From Bradyrhizobium sp. STM 3843 (GTDB lineage: Bacteria; Pseudomonadota; Alphaproteobacteria; Rhizobiales; Xanthobacteraceae): 64,000 bases of DNA. This document shows, in pieces, positions 18,098 through 27,288 of the stretch (position 1 is its first letter; every line of letters begins with the position of its first letter). The DNA lies in assembly GCF_000239815.1 (NCBI RefSeq), contig NZ_CAFK01000014.1:1-64000 (forward strand), given 5' to 3'. A program made the position numbers and the translations under genes. The notes beneath the pieces were generated by a model. It was not told the origin of the DNA, ran no database searches, and saw nothing but the letters and a program-made list of their open reading frames with translations.

Positions 18098-19093
18098 TTA
18101 GTTGATGGCGCGGATCAGGTTCTTGATCTTTTCGGCGTGTGGGCCGAGCTCCTTCGCAAGCTTGTCGAGATAGGGATCGGCGATTGTGGTGAAGCTCCTC
18201 TTGTCGACATCCTCGACGATCTTGACGCCGAGCGATTTCAGCTTGGCGGCCGCCGTCCTTTCCAGTTCGAAGGCCTTCGCCGGCTCTTTCGCACTGATTT
18301 CGGCTGCCGCCGCCAGCACCCATTGCCGCTGCTCGGCCGACAGGCTCTGCCAGAGCTTGTCACTGATGAAAACCAGCGCATTGTTGGCCTCATGCTCCGT
18401 GATGGACAGCACCGGAGCCACCTCGTAGTGCTTGTTGACGAGATAGACATTGATGCTGTTTTCCGCCGCGTCGACCACGCCGGTCTGCAGCGAGGTGTAC
18501 ACGCTGCCGAACGGCATGTGCACCGTCTGCGCACCATAGGCCGGGAACATGGTGTCTTCGGTCGCGGTGGCCTGGACGCGGATCTTCATGCCCTTGATGT
18601 CGTCGACCTTGTGAATCTCCTTCTTGCTGTAGATGTGGCGCACACCCTGCGACCCGGTCCCGATGACGTGGAGGCCCTGCGTGGTCTCGTCGATCATGGT
18701 CTTGATCGCCTCGAAAACCTGGGGGTCGGCCAGCCCCTTGATCACGTGAGCTTCGTTGCGGAACAGGAAGTGCAGCGACATGACGCCGGCTTGCGGCGAG
18801 ATCGTCGCCGTGTTGGCCGAGGAGACGATCGCGAAATCGACGTCACCGGCCTTGACCAGTTGCAGGATCTGCGGCTCCTGCCCGAGCTGCGCGCCGGGAT
18901 ACTGGTCGATGATGATGCTGCCCTTGCTCAGTTCCTTGAGCTTGTCGGCAAACAAGTCACCGGCAATGGAGTAGCCGGTATTCCGAGGCTGATCATAGGC
19001 GAAGCGATAATGCTTGACGTCCTGCGCACTCGCAGTTGCTGCAGAAGCGATCGCCGCAGCGAACACCCATGCACCAATGAGCCGACCTCTCAC
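18098..19093 (-). CDS. TRAP transporter substrate-binding protein (DctP type)
   Basis: This periplasmic binding protein has 331 residues with a signal peptide (RGRLIGAWVFAAAIASAATASA, then QDVKHYRFAYD). It shows DctP-family features: DLFADKLKELSKGSIIIDQYPGAQLG near the start, the conserved arginine segment GMKIRVQATATEDTMFPAYGAQ that normally clamps a carboxylate, and PFGSVYTSLQTGVVDAAEN. The GTG start at 19093 has a strong GGGAGGG upstream. It heads the dctP-dctQ-dctM operon and lies 96 bases downstream of a sugar-acid dehydratase gene on the same strand, which suggests an aldonate, uronate or related acid as ligand. Confidence 0.94.
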   Translation of the reverse strand: MRGRLIGAWVFAAAIASAATASAQDVKHYRFAYDQPRNTGYSIAGDLFADKLKELSKGSIIIDQYPGAQLGQEPQILQLVKAGDVDFAIVSSANTATISPQAGVMSLHFLFRNEAHVIKGLADPQVFEAIKTMIDETTQGLHVIGTGSQGVRHIYSKKEIHKVDDIKGMKIRVQATATEDTMFPAYGAQTVHMPFGSVYTSLQTGVVDAAENSINVYLVNKHYEVAPVLSITEHEANNALVFISDKLWQSLSAEQRQWVLAAAAEISAKEPAKAFELERTAAAKLKSLGVKIVEDVDKRSFTTIADPYLDKLAKELGPHAEKIKNLIRAIN

Positions 19094-19189
19094 GATGCCC
19101 TCCCCCGTTATGATTTTCGGGGATCATCCCACTGGCTGTGTCGGATTGTCAATTGAACATGCCCCCAGCCGTTGTTCGGCGCGATCAGC

Positions 19190-20896
19190 TCAGCCCTTTC
19201 CCTTGCGGCGCATGAAATCGAAATCGCAGCCGTCATCGGCCTGCAGAATGGTCTCGTGGAACAGGTGGGCGTAGCCGCGCTCGGCCCATTTCGGCGTCAC
19301 CGCCTGTTGCAACGCGACACGGCGTTTCGCCATCTCCGTGTCGTCGACCAGCAGATCGATGCTGCGCTTTTCGACATCGAGCCTGATCATGTCGCCGGTC
19401 TGCACCAACGCCAGCGGCCCGCCGACAGCAGATTCCGGGGTGATGTGCAGGACGATGGTGCCGAACGCCGTTCCGCTCATACGCGCGTCGGAAATCCGCA
19501 CCATGTCCTTGGTGCCACCGCGTGCGAGCTTCTTGGGGATCGGCAGATAGCCGGCCTCCGGCATGCCCGGCGCGCCCTTCGGCCCGGCATTGCGCAGCAC
19601 CAGAATGTCGTCAGCGGAGACGTCGAGATCGGGATCGTCGATCCGCCGGGTCATGTCTTCGACGGAGTCAAACACCACAGCGCGACCGGTGTGCTGCAGC
19701 AGCTTGGGGCTGGCCGCCGAATGCTTGATGACCGCGCCACGCGGGGCGAGATTGCCGCGCAGCACGGCCAAGCCGCCCTCGCGCTTGATCGGATCGGCCC
19801 GCGCGCGGATCACGTCCTGCCCGGGCACCTCCTCCGCGTTGGCGACGATGTTGCGCAGGGTCTCGCCGGTGACGGTCCTGGCGTCGAGATCGATGAGATC
19901 ACCGAGCTGCTTGAGCAGTTTCGGCACGCCGCCGGCGTGATGGAAATGCTCCATATAGTGCTCGCCAGACGGCTTGAGATCGACCAGCACCGGCACCTCG
20001 CGGCCCAGCCTATCGAAGGCGTCGAGATCGATTGCGTGCGGCGTGCGGCCGGCGATCGCGGTGAGATGAATGAGCCCGTTGGTCGAGCCGCCGATCGCCT
20101 GCAGCACCACTTGCGCATTCCTGAATGCCGCTGGCGTCAGCAGCTCGCTCGGGCGCGGTCCTTTCGCCTGGGCCATTTCGGCCGCAACACGCCCGCTCGC
20201 CTCGGCCGAGCGGAAGCGCTCCGCGTGCGGCGCCGGAATGGTCGCGCTCATCGGCAGCGACAGGCCGAGCGCCTCGGTGACGCAGGCCATGGTCGAGGCC
20301 GTGCCCATCACCATGCAGGTGCCGACCGACGGTGCGAGCCGTCCGTTCACCGCCTCGATCTCGACGTCGTCGATCTCGCCGGCGCGATATTTCGCCCACA
20401 GCCGGCGGCAATCGGTGCAGGCGCCCAGCAACTCGCCCTTGTGATGGCCGACCACCATCGGCCCGACCGGAATGACCACCGTCGGCAGATCCGCCGACAC
20501 TGCCGCCATGATCTGGGCCGGCAGGGTCTTGTCGCAGCCGCCGATCACGATCACCGCATCCATCGGCTGCGCCCGGATCATCTCCTCGGTTTCCATCGCC
20601 ATCAGGTTGCGCAGATACATCGAGGTCGGATGCGCAAAGCTTTCCGCGATCGAGATCGTCGGGAACACGAAAGGCATCGCGCCCGACAGCATCACGCCGC
20701 GCTTCACCGCCTCCAGGATCTGCGGCACGTTGCCGTGGCAGGGATTGTAGTCGCTATAGGTGTTGGTGATGCCGACGATGGGGCGATCCAGCGCATCATT
20801 TGAATAGCCCATCGCCTTGATGAAAGCCTTGCGCAGGAACAGCGAAAATCCGGCGTCGCCGTAAGCGGTCAGTCCCTTGCGCAATCCGTCGGTCAT
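19190..20896 (-). CDS. IlvD/Edd-family sugar-acid dehydratase (arabonate/xylonate type)
   Basis: This iron-sulfur dehydratase converts an aldonic acid to its 2-keto-3-deoxy form. It has 568 residues. Cluster-ligand cysteines stand at Cys53 (NPCHGN), Cys121 (GGCDKT) and Cys194 (GTCMVMG), and the C-terminal RISDARMSGTAFG motif is intact. NPCHGNVPQ and the overall length fit the L-arabonate/D-xylonate branch better than the amino-acid enzyme IlvD, which normally has NPCN. It sits between a TRAP importer and a uronate dehydrogenase gene, so it probably handles an imported or locally made sugar acid. The exact substrate is not determined. Confidence 0.88.
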   Translation of the reverse strand: MTDGLRKGLTAYGDAGFSLFLRKAFIKAMGYSNDALDRPIVGITNTYSDYNPCHGNVPQILEAVKRGVMLSGAMPFVFPTISIAESFAHPTSMYLRNLMAMETEEMIRAQPMDAVIVIGGCDKTLPAQIMAAVSADLPTVVIPVGPMVVGHHKGELLGACTDCRRLWAKYRAGEIDDVEIEAVNGRLAPSVGTCMVMGTASTMACVTEALGLSLPMSATIPAPHAERFRSAEASGRVAAEMAQAKGPRPSELLTPAAFRNAQVVLQAIGGSTNGLIHLTAIAGRTPHAIDLDAFDRLGREVPVLVDLKPSGEHYMEHFHHAGGVPKLLKQLGDLIDLDARTVTGETLRNIVANAEEVPGQDVIRARADPIKREGGLAVLRGNLAPRGAVIKHSAASPKLLQHTGRAVVFDSVEDMTRRIDDPDLDVSADDILVLRNAGPKGAPGMPEAGYLPIPKKLARGGTKDMVRISDARMSGTAFGTIVLHITPESAVGGPLALVQTGDMIRLDVEKRSIDLLVDDTEMAKRRVALQQAVTPKWAERGYAHLFHETILQADDGCDFDFMRRKGKG

Positions 20897-20915
20897 GGTC
20901 TTCGTCTTTCACTGT

Positions 20916-21027
20916 TGTCGTCATTCCGGGGCGCGCGAAGCGCGAACCCGGAATCTAGAGATCGTCTTTTGCGTCCTCACATCGAGATTCCGGGCTCGAG
21001 ACCTTCGGTCTCGCCCCGGAATGACGG
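20916..21027. repeat. palindromic intergenic repeat, family A (copy 1)
   Basis: Two facing GTCATTCCGGGG units: the left reads cattccggggcgcgcgaagc and the right is its inverted form ending in CGGAATGACGGG. A GAGATTCCGGGCTCGA core lies between them. Full copies lie at 36717-36829 and 51889-51993, and a minimal copy at 34636-34660. It separates two genes on the same strand. Confidence 0.75.
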
Positions 21028-21037
21028 GATCAGACGC

Positions 21038-21856
21038 TCAGCCCCAGTCGATGATCCCGCTCCTGTCGCCGTCGAACTCGATGCTGCAGAACGAACCGCC
21101 TTGGAAATAGTCCCCGATCGGATCGGCGGGCAGCTTCTCTTGTTCGGCAAAAGCGTGCTCGCGAAAATCCTCGGCGCGTCCGGTCGGCCGATAGCCGAGA
21201 TCATAGGCGCGCTGATTGTCCCACCAGGCGCGCTCGTTCAACGACGCGCCATACAGAACCTCGAAATGGATGTCCGGGTGCTCAAGCCCGATGCGGCAGA
21301 GCTGCACCAGATCCTCCGGCTTCAGCCAGATCGACAGCCTGCGGCGGTCGAGCGGCTTGTCGCCGAAATTGCCGATGCGGATGCAGGTCACCTTCAGCCC
21401 ATGCTTGTCGGCGTACAGCGAACCGACCGCCTCGCCGAACACCTTGCTGACGCCGTAGCGGCCGTCGGGACGCGGCTGGACATCGTTGTCGATCTTGCGA
21501 TGCCGCGGGTAGAAGCCGACGGCATGATTGGACGAGGCAAACACCACCCGCTTGACGCCCTTCCTGCGGGCAGCCTCGAACAGGTTGTAGCCGCCGATGA
21601 TATTGGCCTGCAGAATATCGTTCCACGCACCTTCGACCGAGTAGCCGCCGAAATGCAGGATGCCGTCCACGCCCTCGCAGAGCGCCTCGACCTGCGCGAG
21701 ATCAGCAAGATCCGCCGCCTTGAACGTCTCCTGGCTGGACAGATCGGCCGGCGGCTTCAGGTCGCTGAGCAGAAGGTCCGGATAGACCGGCGGCAGCAGC
21801 TTGCGCAGCGACGTGCCGATCCCTCCGCTCGCACCGGTCATCAATATGCGTGGCAT
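21038..21856 (-). CDS. udh: uronate dehydrogenase (NAD-dependent, SDR family)
   Basis: This enzyme oxidises a hexuronate (glucuronate or galacturonate) at C1 to the aldarolactone. It has 272 residues, near the usual length. The extended-SDR features are the nucleotide motif TGASGGIG (7-14), SSN (108-110) and the catalytic pair Tyr134/Lys138 (YGVSK). The segment VVFASSNHAVGFYPR and later YGASLNERAWWDN closely match what I know of characterised Udh enzymes. It faces a lactonase gene across a shared 113-base promoter region; lactonase would open the product ring, so the two fit one pathway. Confidence 0.85.
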   Translation of the reverse strand: MPRILMTGASGGIGTSLRKLLPPVYPDLLLSDLKPPADLSSQETFKAADLADLAQVEALCEGVDGILHFGGYSVEGAWNDILQANIIGGYNLFEAARRKGVKRVVFASSNHAVGFYPRHRKIDNDVQPRPDGRYGVSKVFGEAVGSLYADKHGLKVTCIRIGNFGDKPLDRRRLSIWLKPEDLVQLCRIGLEHPDIHFEVLYGASLNERAWWDNQRAYDLGYRPTGRAEDFREHAFAEQEKLPADPIGDYFQGGSFCSIEFDGDRSGIIDWG

Positions 21857-21969
21857 TTCATCCCTCGTCTTCGGTCCGCTGGTGGTTGGATTCCAACCAC
21901 GCGTTTGCGGTCATTGCGCAAGGATGATAGCAGAGAAATTGCGAGGGAACGCAACAACGAGATCAGCAA

Positions 21970-22938
21970 ATGTCCGATGCAAATACTCCGTCCCATGGCT
22001 GGCGTCCGGCGACCTATTATCCCGATCCGGCGATCCAGGCGCTTGATCCGCGATTTGAAAAATACTGGCTGAAATTGTCGGCCGTGGAACGCATCGCCAC
22101 CGGCCTGCGCTGGGCCGAAGGGCCGGTGTGGTTCGGTGACGGCCGCTACCTCTTGTGCAGTGACATCCCGAACCAGCGTATTCTCAAATGGGAGGAAGAG
22201 ACGGGCACCGTCAGCGTCTTCCGCAAGCCGTCGAACTTCGCCAATGGCAACACCCGCGACCGCCAGGGACGGCTCGTCACCTGCGAGCATGGCGGACGGC
22301 GCGTGGTCCGCACCGAATATGACGGTTCCATCACGGTGCTGATGGACTCCTTCGACGGCAAACGGCTGAACGCGCCCAACGATGTGGTGGTGAAATCCGA
22401 CGGTTCGATCTGGTTCACCGATCCGACCTTCGGCCTGCTCGGCAACTACGAGGGCTACAAGGCCGAGCCGGAGATCGAGACCCATGTCTACCGGATCGAC
22501 GGGGCCAGCGGCAAAGCCAGCATCGTTGCGGAAGGCGTGCTGGGGCCTAACGGGCTGTGCTTCTCGCCCGATGAAAAGATCCTCTACGTCGTCGAATCCC
22601 GCGGCGAACCGACCCGCAAGATCCTGGCCTATGACGTGTCGCCCGACGGCACCAAGCTCAGCCACAAGCGTGTCCACATCGACGCCGGCCCTGGCACGCC
22701 GGACGGCATGCGCTGCGATATCGACGGCAATCTCTGGTGCGGCTGGGGCATGGGATCGCCCGAGCTCGACGGCGTCATGGTGTTCGCACCCGACGGCGCG
22801 CCGATCGGCCGCATCGCCTTGCCCGAACGCTGCGCCAATGTCTGCTTCGGCGGCTTGAAGCGCAACCGGCTGTTCATGGCGGCATCCCAGTCGATCTACG
22901 CGCTTTATGTGAACACGCAGGGCGCGCTGGGCGGATAG
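21970..22938 (+). CDS. SMP-30/gluconolactonase-family lactonase
   Basis: This six-bladed beta-propeller lactonase opens sugar-acid lactones with a divalent metal. It has 322 residues. The typical sequence LRWAEGPVWFGDGRYLLCSDIPNQRI carries the first metal-binding glutamate (AEGP), and LNAPNDVVVKSDGSIWFTDPTFG supplies the NDV metal site. GTPDGMRCDIDGNLW carries the catalytic aspartate region. There is no signal peptide, so it acts in the cytoplasm. It is divergent from the uronate dehydrogenase, and hydrolysing that enzyme's lactone product would be its natural job. Confidence 0.9.
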   Translation: MSDANTPSHGWRPATYYPDPAIQALDPRFEKYWLKLSAVERIATGLRWAEGPVWFGDGRYLLCSDIPNQRILKWEEETGTVSVFRKPSNFANGNTRDRQGRLVTCEHGGRRVVRTEYDGSITVLMDSFDGKRLNAPNDVVVKSDGSIWFTDPTFGLLGNYEGYKAEPEIETHVYRIDGASGKASIVAEGVLGPNGLCFSPDEKILYVVESRGEPTRKILAYDVSPDGTKLSHKRVHIDAGPGTPDGMRCDIDGNLWCGWGMGSPELDGVMVFAPDGAPIGRIALPERCANVCFGGLKRNRLFMAASQSIYALYVNTQGALGG

Positions 22939-22943
22939 CGGCC

Positions 22944-23131
22944 TGTCGTCCCGGACAAGTGAGCTCCTGGTGGCGCGCGGCGCCATCCAGAGCGAACGCG
23001 ATCCGGGACCCCAGCGCGAGCGCCCTTCGCTCGTCGCGCGACCGCGTGATGCCGGGCGGAGCCCGAGTGGCCGACGCTCTACACAAGAACGTCGGCCGGT
23101 GGTTATGGGTCCCCGTGTTCGCGGGGACAAC
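22944..23131 (+). repeat. intergenic repeat, family D (copy 1)
   Basis: It starts TGTCGTCCCGG, includes a GATCCGGGACCCC segment, and ends GGTTATGGGTCCCC...GCGGGGACAACA, where the end folds into a hairpin. A second copy with the same order (TGTCGTCCCGG ... GTGCCGGGACCC ... GGTTATGGGCCCC ... CAGGGGCGACAG) lies at 24751-24893 in the same direction. The two copies flank the aldehyde dehydrogenase gene. The middle part of this copy is degenerate. Confidence 0.6.
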
Positions 23132-23152
23132 ATCTCGTATGTAGCAGTCACC

Positions 23153-24583
23153 TCACGCCGCGTTGTAGCCCGCGACGGCCTTGGCCTCGAGATATTCCTC
23201 GAGTCCGTAGCGGCCCCATTCGCGGCCGTTGCCGGACTGCTTGTAGCCGCCGAAAGGCGCGGTGCGATCATTCGGCACGCCCTGCAAATTGACGTTGCCG
23301 GCGCGGATCTGACGGCCGACCCGTCGGGCGTCCTCGACCGTCGGACCGTAGACATAGCCGGCGAGACCATAGGGCGTGTCGTTGGCGATGCGCACCGCAT
23401 CGGCCTCGTCCTTGGCGCCGATGATGGTGAGCACCGGCCCGAAGATCTCCTCGCGCGCGATCGTCATCTCATTGGTGACGTCGGCGAAGATGGTCGGGCG
23501 CACATAGTAGCCCTTGTTGACCCCTTCGGGCAGGCCCGGGCCACCGGCGACGAGAGTTGCGCCCTCCTCGATGCCCTTATTGATCAGGGCCTGGATCTTC
23601 TCCCACTGGCCGCGATTGACGACCGGGCCGATCGTGGTGCCATCGCCGCGCGGATCGCCAGCCTTGGTCTTGTCAGCCGCGGCTTTCGCGATCGCAGCCA
23701 CCTCTTTCATCTGCGACAGCGGCACGATCATGCGCGAGGGTGCGTTGCAGGACTGGCCGGAATTATTGAACATGTGCATGACGCCGCCGGTCACCGCCTT
23801 GGTCAGGTCGGCGCCCTCGAGGATCACGTTCGGCGACTTGCCGCCGAGCTCCTGGCTGACGCGTTTCACCGTCGGCGCCGCGCGCTTGGCGACATCGACG
23901 CCGGCACGGGTCGAGCCGGTGAAAGAGATCATGTCGATGTCGGGGTGCTCGCTCATGGCGGCGCCGACCTCGGGCCCGAGGCCGTTGATCAGGTTGAACA
24001 CGCCCTTGGGCACGCCGGCTTCATGCAGGATCTCGGCAAAGATCAGCGCCGAGGTCGGCGTGAATTCGGAGGGTTTCAGGATCATGGTGCAGCCAGCCGC
24101 GAGCGCCGGGGCGACCTTGCAGGCGATCTGGTTCAGCGGCCAGTTCCAGGGCGTGATCATGCCGACCACGCCGACCGGCTCGCGAACCACCACCGCCGAC
24201 GGCAGCGTCTCCTCGAACTCGTATTTCTTCAAGACGTCGAGCGTCGACATCAGATGGCCGAGGCCGGCGCCGGCCTGCAGCTTCTCGGCCATCGGCAGCG
24301 GCGCACCCATCTCGTCGGAGACCGCGGCGCCGATATCCTTCATGCGGCCCTTGTAGACCGCGATGATCTTCTCGAGCAGCGCGACGCGCTCCTCACGCGA
24401 CGTCTGCGAAAAGGTCACAAATGCGCGCTTGGCGGCGGCCACCGCCTTGTCGACATCGGCCTTGGAGCCGAGCGCAACCTCATACATCGCCTCCTCGGTC
24501 GCGGGATTGATGACCGGAGTGGACTTCTTGACGACGGGATCGACCCAGGCGCCATCGATGTAGAACTGCATGCGGTTGACCAT
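23153..24583 (-). CDS. NAD(P)-dependent aldehyde dehydrogenase
   Basis: This aldehyde-oxidising enzyme has 476 residues. The catalytic cysteine is Cys279 in NNSGQSCNAPSRM and the general base Glu245 is in QELGGKS. The cofactor site shows ITPWNWPLNQ, ILKPSEFTP and FTGSTRAG. An AGAGG sequence lies upstream of the ATG. It could oxidise the semialdehyde at the end of a sugar-acid pathway (2-oxoglutarate semialdehyde in a Weimberg-type route), but sequence alone does not fix the substrate. It converges with the lactonase gene, and family D repeats lie on both sides. Confidence 0.92.
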   Translation of the reverse strand: MVNRMQFYIDGAWVDPVVKKSTPVINPATEEAMYEVALGSKADVDKAVAAAKRAFVTFSQTSREERVALLEKIIAVYKGRMKDIGAAVSDEMGAPLPMAEKLQAGAGLGHLMSTLDVLKKYEFEETLPSAVVVREPVGVVGMITPWNWPLNQIACKVAPALAAGCTMILKPSEFTPTSALIFAEILHEAGVPKGVFNLINGLGPEVGAAMSEHPDIDMISFTGSTRAGVDVAKRAAPTVKRVSQELGGKSPNVILEGADLTKAVTGGVMHMFNNSGQSCNAPSRMIVPLSQMKEVAAIAKAAADKTKAGDPRGDGTTIGPVVNRGQWEKIQALINKGIEEGATLVAGGPGLPEGVNKGYYVRPTIFADVTNEMTIAREEIFGPVLTIIGAKDEADAVRIANDTPYGLAGYVYGPTVEDARRVGRQIRAGNVNLQGVPNDRTAPFGGYKQSGNGREWGRYGLEEYLEAKAVAGYNAA

Positions 24584-24750
24584 CGGAAAACCTCTTCAAA
24601 TCGGGAGAGCAAATGGAGGGGGCGTTTCGTCACAAGCATCCTTGCACGAATGCCTTTTTGGTTGAACCCGCCCTATGCGGGGCAGCGTTGCGCTGGCCAG
24701 GATATAAGGGCGCGAGCGTGACGCTGGCAAGGCGGCAACCACATCCTCAC

Positions 24751-24893
24751 TGTCGTCCCGGCCAAGCGAAGCGCGTGCCGGGACCCATACCGCGTGATCT
24801 CTCCATTTGGCACATCGCGAGCAAACCCTGACTGCTAGTCCCTGAATAACTGGCCCCTGTGGTTATGGGCCCCCTGCTTTCGCAGGGGCGACA
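24751..24893 (+). repeat. intergenic repeat, family D (copy 2)
   Basis: It starts TGTCGTCCCGGCCAAGCGAA, pairs with GTGCCGGGACCC, and ends in a hairpin CCCCTGCTTTCGCAGGGG followed by CGACAG. It occupies most of the 335-base gap between the aldehyde dehydrogenase and E1 genes, which holds no credible gene. It has the same direction as the copy at 22944-23131. Confidence 0.65.
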
Positions 24894-24918
24894 GCCCAAT
24901 TTGGTGAAACAACTCCGT

Positions 24919-27288
24919 TCAAACCGCCATTTTGCGATGCAACACAGGCGCGCCGGTGAGGCTTTCGGCCGCATCGATGATGGTGTTGGTATCGATGCCG
25001 TTGAAGCGATAGAGGTCGTCGATGGTGCCGGTCTGGCCGAACCGCTCGACCCCGAGCGCCTCGACGCGGTGGCCACGCACGCTGCCGAGCCAGCCGAGCG
25101 TGGCCGGGTGACCGTCGATCACGGTGACGATGCCGCAATCGCGGGGCAGCGGTGCCAGCAGCTTCTCGATATGGCTCAAGTGCTGCACGCCACGCCGCGC
25201 GCGACGCAAATTCCGTGCGGCGGTCCAACCGGCATGCAGCCGGTCGGCCGAGGTGATGGCGAGCAGGCCGACGTCACGGCGGCTTTCGCCGATCAGCCCC
25301 GTCGCCTCGATCGCCTCGGGCGCGACCGCGCCGGTATAGGCGACGATCGCTTCCGCATTCGGCCCGGGCTTGCGCAGCCAGTAGGCCCCTTCGGTGATGC
25401 CGCTCTCCAGCTCCGGTGTCATGATCCGCTGCGGCTGCTCGACTGTGCGGGTCGACAGCCGCAGATAGACCGAGCCGCCCTCGCCGCTAGCGGCTTGCAT
25501 GTGGCCAAAGCCCCATTTCATGATCGCGGCGAGTTCATCGACGAAAGCCGGCTCGAAAGACGACAGGCCGTCCTGGGCCATGCCGATCAGCGGCGTGGCG
25601 ATCGATTGATGCGCGCCGCCCTCCGGAGCCAATGTCACGCCCGAGGGCGTCGCCGCCACCATGAAGCGCGCATCCTGATAGCAGGCGTAGTTCAGCGCAT
25701 CGAGCCCGCGCTCGATGAAGGGATCGTACAGCGTAACCACCGGCAACAGCCGCGTGCCGTTGATGGCGTGGGACAGCCCAAGCGCCGAGGCCAGGATGAA
25801 CAAGTTCATCTCGGCGATCCCAAGCTCGATATGCTGTCCTCTCGGCGATGCATCCCAATTGTAGGTCGAGGGAATCTTCTCGCTGCGGAACAGGTCGGCC
25901 TTCTCGGCGCGCGCGAACAGGCCGCGTCTGTTGACCCAGGCGCCAAGATTGGTCGACACGGTGACATCAGGCGATGCGGTGACGATGCGGGAGGCGAGCT
26001 TGCTGTCGCCGCGCGCGAGATCGTTGAGGACCAGGCCGAAGCCCTGCTGGGTCGACATCTGCGCCGAAGCCGTGAACGTCAGCCGCTCCGGCACGTCGAA
26101 CACAGCATCGGTGAGGCGCCGCTCGCCACGATTGAACGGCGCGCCCGCAAGAAAGGCGTCGAGCCTGCCCGGATCCTGCGGCAGGCCTTCGAACTTGTCC
26201 CATTCATGGCCGGGCCGGATGTTCTGCTGGCTGCGCCACTTTTCCATCTGCGCCACGGTCATCAGGCCGGCGTGGTTGTCCTTGTGGCCCTGGAACGGCA
26301 GGCCGACACCCTTGATCGTGTAAGCGATGAAGCAGACCGGACGGTCGTGGTCGATGGCCTCGAAGGCCTCCAGCATGCTCGCCATGTCGTGGCCGCCGAG
26401 ATTGGACATCAGCGCCAGCAGTTCCTCGTCACTGCGCTTGGCGATGAGACGGGAAACCTCGCCCTGATCACCGATGTCGTCCAAGAGATGCTTGCGGAAC
26501 GCCGCCCCGCCCTGGAAGCACAGCGCCGCATAGAGCGCATTCGGACAATTGTCGATCCAGCGCCGCAACGCCTCGCCGCCCGGCTCGGCAAAGGCCTCGC
26601 GCATGAGCGAGCCGTATTTCACGATCACCACGTCCCACCCGAAATTGCGGAACATGGTCTCGAACCGCTCCCACAGGCCTTCCCGCACGACGGCGTCCAG
26701 GCTCTGCCGGTTGTAGTCGACGATCCACCAGGTGTTGCGCAGGCCGTGCTTCCAGCCCTCTGCCAGGGCCTCGAAGATGTTGCCCTCGTCCATCTCGGCG
26801 TCGCCGACCAGCGCAATCATGCGGCCCTCGTGGCGGTCTTTCAACCAGCCATGTGCGGCGACGTAGTCTTGCACCAGCGAGGCGAACAAGGTCTGCGCAA
26901 CGCCGAGGCCGACCGAGCCCGTCGAGAAATCGACGTCGTCAGTGTCCTTGGTCCGCGAGGGGTAGGACTGCGCGCCCTTGAAGCCGCGGAAATTCTCCAG
27001 CTTGTCCCGGGTCTGCCGGCCGAACAGATATTGGATGGCGTGGAACACCGGGCTCGCATGCGGCTTGACCGCGACGCGATCCTCAGGCCGCAGCACCGAG
27101 AAATACAGCGCCGACATGATGGTGGCGAGCGAGGCGGAGGAGGCCTGATGGCCGCCGACCTTCAGCCCGTCGACATTGGGCCGGACGTGGTTGGCGTGGT
27201 GGATGGTCCAGGACGACAGCCACAGCACCTTGCGGGCCAGCGCATTCAACAGGTCGAGACGGTCGGATTGTGCAGGTGATGTCGCCAT
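24919..27288 (-). CDS. homodimeric 2-oxoacid dehydrogenase E1 / transketolase-like (AceE/MdeB type)
   Basis: This thiamine-diphosphate enzyme has 789 residues, with the one-chain layout of AceE (PDH E1). The N-terminal domain opens with WTIHHANHVRPN and VGGHQASSAS. The thiamine-diphosphate motif is GDAEMDEGNIFEALAEGWKHGLRN with IVDYNRQSLD. The middle part has GIAEMNLFILASALG and the end a C-terminal transketolase-like domain. The ATG at 27288 has GGGAGGAG upstream; the frame is open about 20 codons further without such a signal. No E2 or E3 genes follow. A divergent Lrp regulator suggests amino-acid-dependent control, as for Pseudomonas mdeB, whose product acts on 2-oxobutyrate. The substrate here is an inference. 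Confidence 0.85.
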   Translation of the reverse strand: MATSPAQSDRLDLLNALARKVLWLSSWTIHHANHVRPNVDGLKVGGHQASSASLATIMSALYFSVLRPEDRVAVKPHASPVFHAIQYLFGRQTRDKLENFRGFKGAQSYPSRTKDTDDVDFSTGSVGLGVAQTLFASLVQDYVAAHGWLKDRHEGRMIALVGDAEMDEGNIFEALAEGWKHGLRNTWWIVDYNRQSLDAVVREGLWERFETMFRNFGWDVVIVKYGSLMREAFAEPGGEALRRWIDNCPNALYAALCFQGGAAFRKHLLDDIGDQGEVSRLIAKRSDEELLALMSNLGGHDMASMLEAFEAIDHDRPVCFIAYTIKGVGLPFQGHKDNHAGLMTVAQMEKWRSQQNIRPGHEWDKFEGLPQDPGRLDAFLAGAPFNRGERRLTDAVFDVPERLTFTASAQMSTQQGFGLVLNDLARGDSKLASRIVTASPDVTVSTNLGAWVNRRGLFARAEKADLFRSEKIPSTYNWDASPRGQHIELGIAEMNLFILASALGLSHAINGTRLLPVVTLYDPFIERGLDALNYACYQDARFMVAATPSGVTLAPEGGAHQSIATPLIGMAQDGLSSFEPAFVDELAAIMKWGFGHMQAASGEGGSVYLRLSTRTVEQPQRIMTPELESGITEGAYWLRKPGPNAEAIVAYTGAVAPEAIEATGLIGESRRDVGLLAITSADRLHAGWTAARNLRRARRGVQHLSHIEKLLAPLPRDCGIVTVIDGHPATLGWLGSVRGHRVEALGVERFGQTGTIDDLYRFNGIDTNTIIDAAESLTGAPVLHRKMAV

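Noticed and set aside
24859..27279. Plus-strand open frame of 806 codons opposite the E1 gene
   Set aside because: It is an antisense shadow; the E1 enzyme on the minus strand has all expected motifs and a strong ribosome-binding site.
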